From the NCBI GenBank assembly GCA_030295235.1, contig AP026137.1, positions 310,001 through 374,000 on the forward strand: DNA of 64,000 nucleotides. The letters run 5' to 3'. How positions within the stretch are numbered: the first letter of the stretch is position 1; each line of letters opens with the position of its first letter. Below, piece after piece: positions 34,097 through 45,329 of the stretch. A model generated the notes under the pieces. The model worked only from the letters and a program-made list of their open reading frames with translations. It was not told the DNA's origin and ran no database searches. The translations under genes were made by a program, and so were the position numbers. Source of the DNA: Fistulifera solaris. Its lineage: Eukaryota > Bacillariophyta > Bacillariophyceae > Naviculales > Stauroneidaceae.

Positions 34097-36464
34097 TCAC
34101 ATATCCGGAAGGATTCCATTCGATCCAGCTCGTTCCACCATATGTCGATACAATCCATTCGGTCGTTTCATGAGTTCGTCATGGGTCCCCTGTTCTCGCA
34201 CAAAACCATCTTGTAGAAAAGCAATGCAATCGGCATGTTGCACCGTGCGCAATCGGTGTGCCACAATCACGGTCGTCATGGATCGATTGTTGATCCACCA
34301 TTCTTCGAGTGCTTCTTGGACGGCCTGCTCGGAGGCAGCATCCAAAGCTGAAGTGGCTTCATCCAACAGCAGTAAAGATGGATTCAGTAAAATGGCCCGC
34401 GCAATAGCGATGCGTTGCTTTTGACCACCCGATAATTGGACGCCCCGTTCTCCCACGGTCGTTTCGTAACGATCGGGGAAACGGTCGATAAAGCCATCGG
34501 CGTGGGCCAAGCGGGCCACGCGTTGCACTTCTTCGAATGAAACCCTTCGGCGGACTCCGTAAGTAATATTGTCGCGGAGTGTGCCGGAAAAGAGACCGGA
34601 TCTTGTGTGACAACTCCAATGTGACGACGGTGTTGCAAAAGATCCATTGCTTTCAAATCCATTCCGTCAATCCGTATACTCCCACCAGTCGGATCATAAA
34701 AACGTTGCAGTAGATTGATGATAGTTGTTTTCCCACATCCCGAACACCCGACCAAGGCCATCGACTTTCCGTGAGGGATTTCTAAATGAAGATTTTGTAG
34801 CACGGGTTGATTGGGTCTACTGGGATAACAAAAGTTGATTCCAAGCAATTCCACATGGTATTTTTGCGTCTCCTGGATCGAATTTTCAAGTTGCTCATCA
34901 TGGTCAGTTTCGCGAGATTCATCGGCCCGTACCGATAATGCGTTCACTGACGGGGGCGGCGGTGCTCGGTCCAACAACTCGAATACCTTATCTCCAGCTC
35001 CCGATGATTTGATCAAGGACGAATACGATTGAAATAGATTCAAAGTTTCATTTTGCAATTGACTTTGGTATAGCATGAAGGCCAGTAGTACTTCCGGTGT
35101 CAGTTTGTGCTGCGATATCAAAAGCGATCCAATCCACAGTAGTGAGGCTTGAACGACCGTGTTGATGAGAAACGTGCTGATACTCATGTAATAGACACCT
35201 GTCATGAACAGCTGACGGACATTGAGTTGAAATTGACGATCGATTCGGTGACTGTATCGATCCCATTCCTTTGTTCAGCGGCAAAGGCAATGACTGTCCT
35301 AATATTGGCTATCGCTTCCTGCGCCACTGCATTGGCCCCGGCTAGAGCTTCTTGCACTTTTGTAGCATTTTGACGCAACCAATCTCCGTACACTTTGTTG
35401 ATGATGGCCACAAATGGGATGATACATAGAGTGCAAGCTCCCAGTGTCGGACTCCGAATCATCAAATAGGTGACAATCCCCACAATGCGGACGAAGGACT
35501 CGACACTGAATCGGAAAAACCAGGTCAAATCTCCCGCCATTTCACTGCAATCACTACTGAGTCGACTGGACAATTCACCGGACGAGTGCGTGTCAAAGAA
35601 GGCTACCTCTTGTCGGATGATCTTGGCAAACAAATCCAAGCGCACCCCTCGAACGATCCGTTGATTGGCGTACCCGAACAAGAAAATGCACCAAAAGTCC
35701 AAGGCAGCGTCGATGCTTCCGAATATGAATAGTAACAGGATTTCGTGTTGCGCTTTGTGAAAGTCTGCGTGACCGAGTGCCGACAGGGTCGTCGAAACAA
35801 AGTGGGGAATCGATAAAGAAAAAGGAAGTCGAATCAATAGGGCGATGCAACCGGCGTACAAATAAAATACCTCGGGTGCGGCTAATTGCAGTAGTCGCGT
35901 CGTTCCTCGAATGCGATTGCTTGGATGGCTTTCATTGTTTGTAGGAGCTTCATCCTCGTGTGCCGAATCGTCGTCGTCGTCATCATCCATTTCGAGCAGT
36001 CGATAACCTCCTTCTTCATCGTCTTTTTCGTGCTGATCCCAAGAAAGAAAATGATCGTTATCAGACGCTTCCTGCGAATCATCATCATTCACGGGTTGAA
36101 AGATCACTTCTTCTTCCTCTTCGTCGTCTTTGGTGGGCGGCCAAAAGGAAATCATTAATCCAGCGCATGCCGCCACAAAAATCCAAGCTCCACCGATCAG
36201 AAATAAAAGCGAGGAAGACAGCGTTCCCAGAATGAGGAGGGTGAGACCCGTGCAGCACGACGTTGACAATGCACCGCGACACAGTTGCACCGATGCAGCG
36301 TCACGATCGCTGAGAGACGGAATCGTCAGCCACAGATTCGATGCCGCTTGACTCACAAGTATTACCATGACCAGCAGTGACTCATCGCTTTGATACTTCC
36401 AGCCGACCGCGACGGCAAATAGACCCGCCTGGGCGAGACCGGAGAAGAATCTCGTCAAATACAT
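34097..36464 (-). CDS. ABCB/TAP-type half ABC transporter with an acidic insert (two frame breaks)
   Basis: About 790 residues. An N-terminal membrane bundle (~residues 1-110: YLTRFFSGLAQAGLFAVAVG ... LLFLIGGAWIFVAACAGLMI) is followed by a ~90-residue acidic loop (DDEEEEEV, DDDDDDDS), the ABC transmembrane domain (APEVFYLYAGCIALLIRLPF; RQEVAFFDTHSSGELSSRLS) and one nucleotide-binding domain: Walker A GCSGCGKTT, Q-loop VTQDP, signature LSGGQKQR, Walker B LLLLDEATSALD, H-loop VAHRL. Breaks: T-run 35270-35272 (one short; restores AEQKEWDRYSHRIDRQFQL) and GG 34598-34599 (one short; restores LFSGTLRDNITYG). Homodimer or heterodimer expected. Organelle, vacuole or plasma membrane location and cargo are unknown; no clear mitochondrial presequence. 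Confidence 0.88.
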
Positions 36465-36763
36465 AATTGTTTCGGGCCCTCGAGTCTAGAAAGTTCATTC
36501 AAAATTAGTTAATTGTATGTCAGCATCGACTGAGATGATTTTTCGTTCTTTCGGTGTGCGTGTGTGAAGTAAACTTTGTTATGGTGAACGAGGAAGCGAA
36601 GCGGCAGAAGAAGAAGTTGTGAAAATCAGCAGGTGTCATGGTCGCGACGAATTTTCGTTTGTCGTCGTGTGAAAAGGGCCAGTTGCTGTCGCATCGGTGA
36701 ACAACGTTTCATAGTAACCTTACTAATCGAGAAAAATGGCTTTACTATTTTTCGCAATAAATA

Positions 36764-39700
36764 TTATGGTTGCATCCACTGGCCTCGCAATCGCAGTGCC
36801 ACACTTTCCAACTGCTGCGAAGCGGCTCGACTGGCCGCCCGCATTTCACGAAGTTGGGTTCGCGGGGCTTTCTCGGTATTGGTCAAATCAATCAGTTTCA
36901 CCGAGGCTTTTTGGAGACGCGATTGCACCAATGCGGTTTGAAGCAGTATGGAATCATCATTCTTCTTGTGTTGCACCGATGGTAAAGGGGCTAGTTCCGA
37001 CATGGCCTTGGCGGTAGCAATCGCTTGCCATTTCCATGATTCACGTAGAGCTTCTTGCAATGCCGGACGGAACAGCGAGGCTTCCAGGGAAAGGTTCGTG
37101 TCGGGTCGATTATTCGAAGATGTGTCGCTGATTGAGGTGAGAGCACGGCGTGGAGCTCCTTTGCGGCCGCTGGCGGTATCTTTCAGAGATCGTATTTCGC
37201 TCTCGTATTCATCGACTTGATGTTGCAAGACATCCATTGCTTCCATCAACTGTCAAACAAGAAAGAAAGCGATGAGTCGCGATTTACATCCACAACACAT
37301 GATACAAAATACTGTAGCTGGTACGTACCACTCGATTCTCTTCCAAAAGCGTGTTGTATTCTTGTGATGATTTCAAGTCGGTTGACATGTTTCGCGGTGC
37401 GGTGACGTTTGATTTGGCTAACATTCGTTCAAGTTCCGACAGACGAGCATTTTGCATGGCAAGCTCCTTAGCCCGGGAGGATAGGTTCTGAAGGATTGTG
37501 CTTGCAATGAGTAACTTTTATAGAATACAGATCCAATATCGTTTTGCAACCTTACCTTCTCGAGATTTGCAATCTTGCTTTCAGCATTATGCAGCTTGGG
37601 TTCGTTTTCAACGGCAGTAGTCAAACTGCTCTCAATTTGACGCGATCGGATCAGATAATTGACATCTTCGCCATCACCATCGATTTCTCTAACGGTCTTG
37701 AAGAGAGCGGAAAGTCGATCCCAAACGTCATCTGCTTCCGGTGATAGGGGATGGAAGGAGCCTTCCTCGGTTGGATTTAAGTTCGCAGCTCGAAGCGCCG
37801 CGGAAAGCTGAGTAAGCGACCGAAGTGCCGAATCCACAGCAGCTTCACATGTATTTACATCGCCACCCGCTATAATAACTTCCTGAACCGACTGCAAAAG
37901 CAGCGACGAATCTTTCGTGACAGATGACACCAGGTTAGCAAAATTGGAAACCATGCTTTCGCCCGTGATATTCATGTTGGAAAAACGCAAACACGCTGAC
38001 GATGCTTGCACGCCACATTGCTCCACTTTGTTGTAAATTTCGTTCAAGGATGCCGCTTCAGTGGAGTCTTCTGCATTGATCACCGACGATAGCATGGCAG
38101 CCGCGCCCATGCATGAAAATTTCGACAATGATACTTCCTTTAGTAAGTTGAGACCTGGAGGGTTCCAGTCCGTTGGTACAAGTGGACCTTCTTCGCGGTC
38201 GAGGTCTGTTTCTAATTGATGGAACGTATTTTTGGTTGCTTGGCGCAAACGTTCGATATTAGATTGCTCTGCTATCAATGCGCCTTCCTCCTTCATCGAC
38301 TGCAGAACATTACCCAATACCAAATCCAAATCTAACATCGAATGACTAAGTAGGGCTCCAAGCTCACTGGACACTTCAGGACTAAGTAGATCCGGCCATT
38401 GCCCTGCGGCAAGGTAGCGAATAAGACCGCTGGATACATTGACGATATCGAGAGCATATTCGGTCTGATGAAACATCGTCGCGACTTCCGCTTTGACTTG
38501 GTCAGATACTGCAACAATCCCAATCGCAGTTTTCTGTTCCGAGGGGATAGGAGGACGAATGGATCTGGTGAATGAAGTGGTGATCGCCGCTAACGACTGC
38601 GATGCCTTGCTCACTACCTTGGCCGTCAGCAATTCTCCCTTGATGGCAGCAACTTCGGCACCCACAGCAGAATGTGGTAACAATGTTTCCAAGCGAGTTG
38701 ATAGCTGCCGATAGATTTGTTGATCAATTTTATCCATAACAGCTTTGGCCTCACGCTTACGCAGAGCGGCAGCATCGGCCACCATTTGGGCCGCTTTCGC
38801 CAACGCCTTTTGGGATGACGCTATGAGACTCTTCTGCTTGCCCTCCCCGCCTTCTTGAAGATCGATGAGAGTTTGCTTTTCCATCTTCAGCGTCTCCACG
38901 GTCGTTCGATAATTTGCGATAGTTCGGCGCATATCTTCTTCACGGCGGCGTTGCCTGAATTAGAGAAAATAAAATGAGCATAAGCCCTATATGTACAAAA
39001 GCCAACGCAGTACGAAGTTGAAACATCTTACATTTTGATGGCCTCCTCCAGATTCCGAATAATTGTATCGCGGCCTTCCAAGTCCCGATTGATGGCTTTG
39101 AGTTCATCCGCTTGCACTTCTTCCATTTCGGCTGCCAACTCTGCCGCTTCCTCCAATTCACGTATGGTGGATTGCAGCTGGACAATATCTTCCTCCAATG
39201 ACAAGACGCGATCGCTCAAGTCTTCAACCATTCCTTCAAACGCCGCTCCCTGCTCGACCATATCTTTGAGTTCGTTAATTTCATCTTCCATCCGCGTTTT
39301 TAGTTGTCGAAGAGACTCCAACTCGTTCATCATTGCTTGACTGGATGCTATTTCCTTTTCAGCATCTCGCAATTGGCGTTGCAACTCCATCTTTTCGACC
39401 GAAGACTGTTCTCGGACACGAATTAGCGCTTGTCGGAAACGGGCATTTTGCAATGCCAGTGCTTGTGCCTTGTCTTCGGCATCCATGTCCCCCATGGTCT
39501 CTACGTCAACGGCACGTTCGTTCAGCTGTTTGGCATCTTCCAATTCCAATCGTAATTCGTCCACTTGTATCTGTGCCGTTTCTGCATCAATTTTGAGTTC
39601 TTCGTACCGATCTTCCAAAATTTCCTTTTCTTCTAATAGCTGCTCCTTGTCTAATGTCAAGTCTTCCAACGCATGCTCCAATTCTACATGTTCTTTTCCA

Positions 39701-40816
39701 GTTGCTCAATTTTTCGCTTGTACGTACTGAGTTCCGCTTGTAATTTGGCTCGTTCTTTGTAATGCTCTGTACTGATACTGTTTCGCGATTCCTGTTCCGC
39801 AAGTGAATGTTTCAAATGCGAAAGTTCCGATTGCACTTGCATCGCGGCCTCTTGTTCCTCTTGCCGCAATTGTTGCACGCGCTCGAGTTCTTGTTGCAAC
39901 AGTTGCATTTCGCGTGTGGCGGCTTGCAGTTGCTCTTGCAACTCCACACTCCGATCCGAACTCTGTTCTGATGTATTGGATGCAGTAGTACTGGCTTGCT
40001 GCAATTCTTGGCGCAATTGTTCCACTTGTTGCTGATATTTTGTTTGCATGCTGTTTAATTCCTTTTCGGCGGATTGTTTCTGTTGTAACAATTGCGATTT
40101 CAATGATTCCAATTCCTGACGAAGAGTCTCCATTTCTTTACTCGCGTCTACAGACAAAATCGTCGCGGCTCGTACCGGAGAGCGTGTTTGTTCGGAAGGC
40201 GTATCCATAGTTGCCGCAGATGTTGATGTGCTTTCTTTTTACTTTCCTGCAAGGCCGCTCTCCGTTTGCGAATGTCTTCCAAACGGGCTTTCATCGCGGA
40301 AGCATCACTTTGGTTGTTACTGTTAGTAGTAGTTGCATCGGCTGTCGTTGTGCGTGGGGAAGGAGCTTTGGCAGACGGTGTCGGGGCGGGTGTCTTCGCA
40401 GGAGTTTTAACGCTAGTGGTGCTCGCACTCGTTGGCTTGGCGGGTGTGGTGGCTACAGGGGCCGCTGTTGCCGGCGTACTACTACTCGTAGTAGTATTGC
40501 TACTACTACTACTACCTCCCGTCGCCAATTCTCGTTTGAGTCGCAATTGCTCCAACCGCGTCAAATTTCGTTTCTCGACACTGACCGCTTTGACAAAGAT
40601 CCCACAATTCGGTGGACAATTCGTAAAGTATTCAATACCTTGGACGGTTCCATTGTTCTTTCCTAATCCGGTCGAAGGACCGGTCAAGCGAATCCCGACC
40701 CAATCCTCGGCCGCATCGAATTGCACCGGGCCCAAAAACGCCACAATGCCTTCAAGGGCACTGCCGTTGTCGCGGACAACACGGACGGGATCGTTCAATT
40801 GGAATGCTTCGGGCAT
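36764..40816 (-). CDS. DCTN1: Dynactin subunit 1 (p150-Glued), four exons, two frame breaks
   Basis: Links cytoplasmic dynein to microtubules. About 1,270 residues. The N-terminal CAP-Gly domain (VRVVRDNGSALEGIVAFLGP, DWVGIRLTGPSTGLGKNNGT with the GKNxG signature, GIFVKAVSVEKRNLTRLEQL) is followed by a basic Ser/Thr/Pro/Ala linker, long coiled coil (about 39.0-40.2 kb), and the helical p150 region (LLPHSAVGAEVAAIKGELLT, KVSLSKFSCMGAAAMLSSVI) ending with more coil. Introns: 38955-39031 (phase 2), one near 37495-37556 and one near 37254-37327, all GT-AG. Breaks: T-runs 40232-40234 and 39694-39697, each one base short. CAP-Gly plus the dynactin helical block separates it from CLIP-170 and tubulin cofactors. 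Confidence 0.85.
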
Positions 40817-41189
40817 TAAAGTTTCTTGCTCTTCGGTTTGCAGTAATCAAAAAGACTTAACGGAGACAAATGCAATAATCGAGTTCAAACGATAATGCTC
40901 AAAGTAGAAGATCAATAAAGCAACAACATAGCAAGTGCATTTTTTCGAAAAATACATACAAGTAAATAATGTCGTGTGTGTGTGTGCCGCATTTGATGTC
41001 ATCATCTGCGTGATTCATAGGAAATGAAATGCGAGTCACGCAAATTGTCCTGTCCTTCGACCGAGCAAAATGCTTATCGTCGCGCCGCCATCAAAATAGC
41101 TGCACCGCACACGCGATGCACTTTTGTTGTTTTTCATTGCCAACAATAAATAAATAAACAACACATTCCGTCTTTCCTTATTATCACAT
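40817..41189. other. Divergent intergenic, dynactin / RRP17
   Basis: About 370 bases with a (GT)n tract at 40974-40986. No gene or RNA recognised. Confidence 0.35.
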
Positions 41190-41892
41190 ATGCACTCAAC
41201 AATGACCAAGACAAAGAATAATAACAACAAGCGCACATTCTACGCCAAACGCAAGACGGAAATTACGTTTGACCCGGAATCCCGCAAAGACTACCTGCAA
41301 GGCTTTTCGCAACGCAAACAACAACGCCGCGCCTTTGGTTTGGCCATGCAAAAGTCAAAGATCGCAAAGCCAAGCTAGAAAAACGCGCCGAACGGAAAGA
41401 CGCCCTGCAGGAACAAATGGAACAAGCGGAACAACAAAAAGCACAAGTGTTAGAAAGTTTGCTGGAGTCGCAACCAAATGAATGGTTGAAAACCAGTCTT
41501 CCTGCAAAGCCACTCGCACCCGAACCCGTCGATACTGTTAAATTGTATCAAGATACCGAAACAAAGTCATGTTGGGGTGGTGAAGTCATTGTGACGACGT
41601 CCACAAAAATGTTTGGTGAAGAAGACAGCGTTGTCGATGAGACAACCCACCACAATAAGAAGAAAAAAAGGCAAAGACGCGGCTCAAGAATATGCCGGAA
41701 ATGTGGAACGCTTCATGCACGAATTGAAAGGCAATCTGCCGGGGAAAAAGAAAAAAGACTAGTAGTTCCATTATTAAAGTAAAAGGGAAACACGGAGCGG
41801 CCAAGATGAAAGGTATGGGTGGTGATCTCAAGACGGCGCAGCGCATATTGAAGCAGGCGCAAACGAAGAAAGGTCGACGTCGTTCCAAATGA
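41190..41892 (+). CDS. RRP17: RRP17/NOL12-type ribosome biogenesis protein (three frame breaks)
   Basis: Nucleolar protein of the Nop25/RRP17 family, in yeast a 5' exonuclease in 5.8S/25S maturation. Starts MHSTMTKTKNNNNKRTFYAK (a second ATG at 41202), then EITFDPESRKDYLQGFSQRK with QQRRAFGLAMQK, the family signature. A Lys/Glu/Arg coiled helix follows (KLEKRAERKDALQEQMEQAE) and a basic C-terminus ending TKKGRRRSK. Breaks: A-run 41350-41353 (one short), A-run 41663-41669 (one long), A-run 41751-41756 (one long). With them repaired the frame continues through DAAQEYAGNVERFMHELKGN and GGDLKTAQRILKQAQTKK to TGA at 41890-41892. About 230 residues. Confidence 0.8.
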
Positions 41893-41946
41893 GCGAATCC
41901 GTGCGATACTAGGCTAGAGACCGTTACGACTTTATACTCGCTTTCA

Positions 41947-43119
41947 CTACCTGTTCCGCGTCGACAATTGACCACACGCCGCCAACTCATCATCGCCTCG
42001 TGTGGTACGAATAAAACACCGAAGATTGCCTTGTTGTACCAAATACTGTTGAAAGGCTTCGATGCGTTCCGGAGATGGTTGGCGGTACTGCGCGGCCGCT
42101 CCCGTTTGGACTTGAATATCATTCCACGGTATTAAATTCACAATCACCCGAACGCCGGGAATTGCGACCAGCGGTTGACAGAATTCCACTAAATGCTGGG
42201 CGTCTTCGATCGTGTCATTGATTTGATCCAGTAATGTAATTTCCAATAATATATTCCTTCGTCGTTTACTCCGTTGTACCAGTGTCGACACGAGACCGTC
42301 GCGCAATTCGGTCATGCTGTATCTCGTTGTGGGCACCAATTGTTTTCGCAACACATCGCGGGTCGCATGGACACTCCACGCCAAGACTGCGGGTGCTCTC
42401 CCTAGTTTGGCAAAGGCATCCGGTGTGGGGGCGACCGTCGATATCGTCACACGTCGGGGGGTCAGGGCAAAGCGGTGGGGATCCGTCAAGCATTCCGCCG
42501 CCGCCACGACGGCATCGACATTGTCGGCCGGTTCTCCCAGTCCCATGAATACAATGTTATCGATGGGCGGCATTTCTTTGGAATGGACGACACGTTGCGC
42601 CCAATACACTTGCGACACAATTTCATCGCACGACAAATTCCGTAACAACCCCATGCGTCCCGTCAAACAAAACGTACAAGCTTGTCGACAGCCGACTTGC
42701 GAGGAAATACACACCGTACTCCGTTGTCGTTCCGGCCAAGGAATGATGACCGTTTCCACTTGCAAGCCATCGGGCAGTTGCAGTAACAATTTCGTGGTGC
42801 CGTCGTGACAAGTTGTTTGGTGATGCAACGTGGCGACATCCGCAGGCCGTTGCAGTAATCTCTGTTGGGCTTCTGTACCTAAAATCGGATCGGTCCCGGA
42901 ACGATAGGCCTCCCAACAAGCTTGAGCACGGCCTTTGCCTCCTAATTGTACCGATAATTCATCCAGAGTCAAGGACAGAGGCGACCGAGAGGATGGACGC
43001 GGAGTCGTCGTCGGCAATGTCACGGCACTGAGTCCATTGGCGAAAGGAAATACGATAACAACATTCCAAACGAACAAGTAAAGTGCCGAGTAAAGCATGA
43101 CTCGCTTTCGCTTGTTCAT
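41947..43119 (-). CDS. rlmN: RlmN-type radical SAM RNA methyltransferase, probably organellar
   Basis: Adds a methyl group at C2 of an adenosine in large-subunit rRNA (A2503 in bacteria) and in some tRNAs. The 4Fe-4S motif is GCRQACTFCLTGRMGL (CxxxCxxC). Other family blocks are DNIVFMGLGEPADNVDAV, RRVTISTVAPTPDAF, LAWSVHATRDVLRKQLVPTT, LEITLLDQINDTIEDAQHL, VRVIVNLIPWND and RTTRGDDELAACGQL, which holds the second catalytic Cys. The N-terminus (LYSALYLFVWNVVIVFPFANGL) is a signal-like hydrophobic stretch absent from bacterial forms, so plastid import is inferred although no clear Phe cleavage site follows. Intact 390 residues, ATG 43119. Confidence 0.93.
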   Translation of the reverse strand: MNKRKRVMLYSALYLFVWNVVIVFPFANGLSAVTLPTTTPRPSSRSPLSLTLDELSVQLGGKGRAQACWEAYRSGTDPILGTEAQQRLLQRPADVATLHHQTTCHDGTTKLLLQLPDGLQVETVIIPWPERQRSTVCISSQVGCRQACTFCLTGRMGLLRNLSCDEIVSQVYWAQRVVHSKEMPPIDNIVFMGLGEPADNVDAVVAAAECLTDPHRFALTPRRVTISTVAPTPDAFAKLGRAPAVLAWSVHATRDVLRKQLVPTTRYSMTELRDGLVSTLVQRSKRRRNILLEITLLDQINDTIEDAQHLVEFCQPLVAIPGVRVIVNLIPWNDIQVQTGAAAQYRQPSPERIEAFQQYLVQQGNLRCFIRTTRGDDELAACGQLSTRNR

Positions 43120-43416
43120 GGGGCATAATCGATGTAATTGTAGGTCTAATTGTCATGCGACGAACGTGTCCGATGATGTTTGCGTTTTCTTATGGTTTTC
43201 AACGAGCAGCAGGTTTTGGATGGACCAAAAACCAGTGCCGAACCGACAGACTTTTGTGTAAATTTACTATAGCTCAAAGAGAAGAGTTGAGTGATTCAAA
43301 ATGATTTCAGTCCCGTTATTTAGCGAGCACGTCATTCCATCAAAAAAATTAACGTCGAGAGGGGTAAAATTTAGTTTAGAAAAGATGATTATTCGTTGTG
43401 AAGTAGGCTATCTTTC
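43120..43416. other. Short intergenic
   Basis: Just under 300 bases between the RlmN-type start and the end of the VDE-related gene on the same strand. Nothing recognised. Confidence 0.35.
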
Positions 43417-45038
43417 TCAGAACTGGAACTGCACTTGCTGTGATTTCGAACGATACACATTCAATGGCGGCGGACCCGCTCTCAAAGCACCCGGACTGTC
43501 CGGATCATTGTCGACCACCATCAATTCCCATGGAGCGATTCCGGCACGTTGGAGACACGCCACAGCGACCTCAAATGCACTCCTTTGTGGCAAACTTCCA
43601 TCCGGTGTACACAACAATCCTCCCGTATATTGCAATCCGACGGCCGAGGCCGCACCGGCGTAATGAAAACACGCCCACGACAAATCATCGGCAACACCGA
43701 CCAAATGCCACAATTCATCCGAAGTCACTCCATTGTCCAATACCGACAAGCGAAAGACTCCGGGTTGTTGTGCTTGTGGCCGGACACGATAATGTCGATG
43801 GCACCAAACATCCCGACCATCCAACGTTTGCACACGAAAGACGGGATCGTACCACATATTCTGAGAACCTTGCGGATAAAAGAGTTGATTCTGGCAAGGG
43901 AATTGATCGTACGCGACATTGGCACCACAGGCCACTTTCCACGAAACATCCGTCCGGCGACTCCCGTCTGGAGCACTGGCATCGTCCAAATGGCCGACCA
44001 ATATGGCCTTACCATCGGCCACCGTCAAGGTTTTCCCCGCCACGTCGTGACGGCGGAGACTTTTGGAAAGGTTGGAATGGTAGCATGACAATCAAAGACA
44101 TTGTGTTTGGTCATAATGCAGAGCGAAAATTGTTTCAGTGCTTCACTTTCGTAGGAAACAATGGCCCGGTAACTGGCAACTTGATCACGCGCATCAATCG
44201 AACCCAAGACACCGATGCATTCCCGACACGATGGTTCTTGCGCACACGCCAGCAAACAATCCGGACACTTGGAGACGATGCCGTAAAATTCTCGCGCATT
44301 CCGGAGTGGGCCTTTTTCCCACGTCGCTTCCGTCGTGTGTTGCACCCAAGGGATCGTTTGTCCCGAATATTGATTCAAAAACAATAAGATCGCGTAACAG
44401 AATTCATCACTCGTCCATCGTTGTAAATTATCCAACATTCGTTCGTACATGCGTTTCCCCGAGGCCTCGGGGGACCATGGGATGTATTGCGCCGCCAACG
44501 AAGGATTTTGGGGATCGTAGGGTCCTACAAAAGCCGGTAAGGACGAGGAACAATCCAACGCCAATTGACATTGTCGATTCAGTCGTTGTTGATACCGTTG
44601 TTGAAAGATGTTCTGTGCGGAGGAAAGATCGGTTTCGGAAGACAATCCCATTGCCAATAACACATCTGTCTCGAGTACCTGCTGCTGCGAAACGTCTTCC
44701 GAGGTGACCACCGTCACTTGCAAGCGATTTTCGGCCATCCAATTGACCTTTTGGGCCAAATGTTGTACGGCATCGACCAGTAACGGATTTCCGACGGGAC
44801 TTTTGGCTCCAAACTTGGATACTACTTGAGGCGAAGAAGGAATCCAAAATGTGACCGTCCCCACAATCGGACTCTCAATAGACGAGTCATCTACTGCAGC
44901 AGAAACTCGAATGCTCTCTCGCATGACGTGCGCTAAAGATGCACCGTGACTCCTCGGCACGAGAGAAAAGGCGGTGGTCATCGAACACCAGCAGAAGAAC
45001 AAAAGGATTCCAACAGGACTGTTAGTTTTCCAGATCAT
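43417..45038 (-). CDS. VDR: Violaxanthin de-epoxidase-related protein, plastid-targeted (one frame break)
   Basis: Member of the VDE/VDR lipocalin family; VDE converts epoxy-xanthophylls in photoprotection, whereas the catalytic role of VDR is not settled. The presequence MIWKTNSPVGILLFFCWCSM then TTAFSLVPRSHG combines a signal peptide with a Phe-type cleavage site. The Cys-rich block reads SKCPDCLLACAQEPSCREC, and the lipocalin part includes VSWKVACGANVAYDQFPCQN, NMWYDPVFRVQTLDGRDVWC, DELWHLVGVADDLSWACFHY and GLQYTGGLLCTPDG. Frames meet at the T-run 44061-44064 (one base short), giving FPKSLRRHDVAGKT. About 540 residues, with ~100 residues between presequence and Cys-rich block that resemble no known VDE part. 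VDR preferred over VDE because of that extension and spaced Cys pattern; subgroup is inference. Confidence 0.82.
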
Positions 45039-45329
45039 TGTTGCGTCTCGTTTCTCTTCTTCCTCGATGCGGTTCTCGGTTCTCTAGATCTTTAACAAAG
45101 GCAATTCTTATTATAAAGTAGTAATGAGGTAGAATGGATGATTCAAAATATAACTATTGATAAGAAAGGGAATGAGAATGATGTGGTTTTCGTTTTCACG
45201 ATATTCATTTGCTTCAGTCGTCTCAGAATTCATTCACGAATAAATTATTTACTCCGTAACCTTAGCAAGTAGACAGAAGAGCTACCGGTACCACGTTAGC
45301 TAGGTTCATTCAAAAACATTGAAAATAGA
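45039..45329. other. Short intergenic
   Basis: About 290 AT-rich bases; contains CCGGTACCACG at 45285-45295. No gene recognised. Confidence 0.35.

Noticed and set aside
43440-44387. 315-codon plus-strand frame over the VDE-related gene
   Set aside because: Antisense shadow rich in Arg, His and Pro with no domain; the minus strand carries the family motifs.
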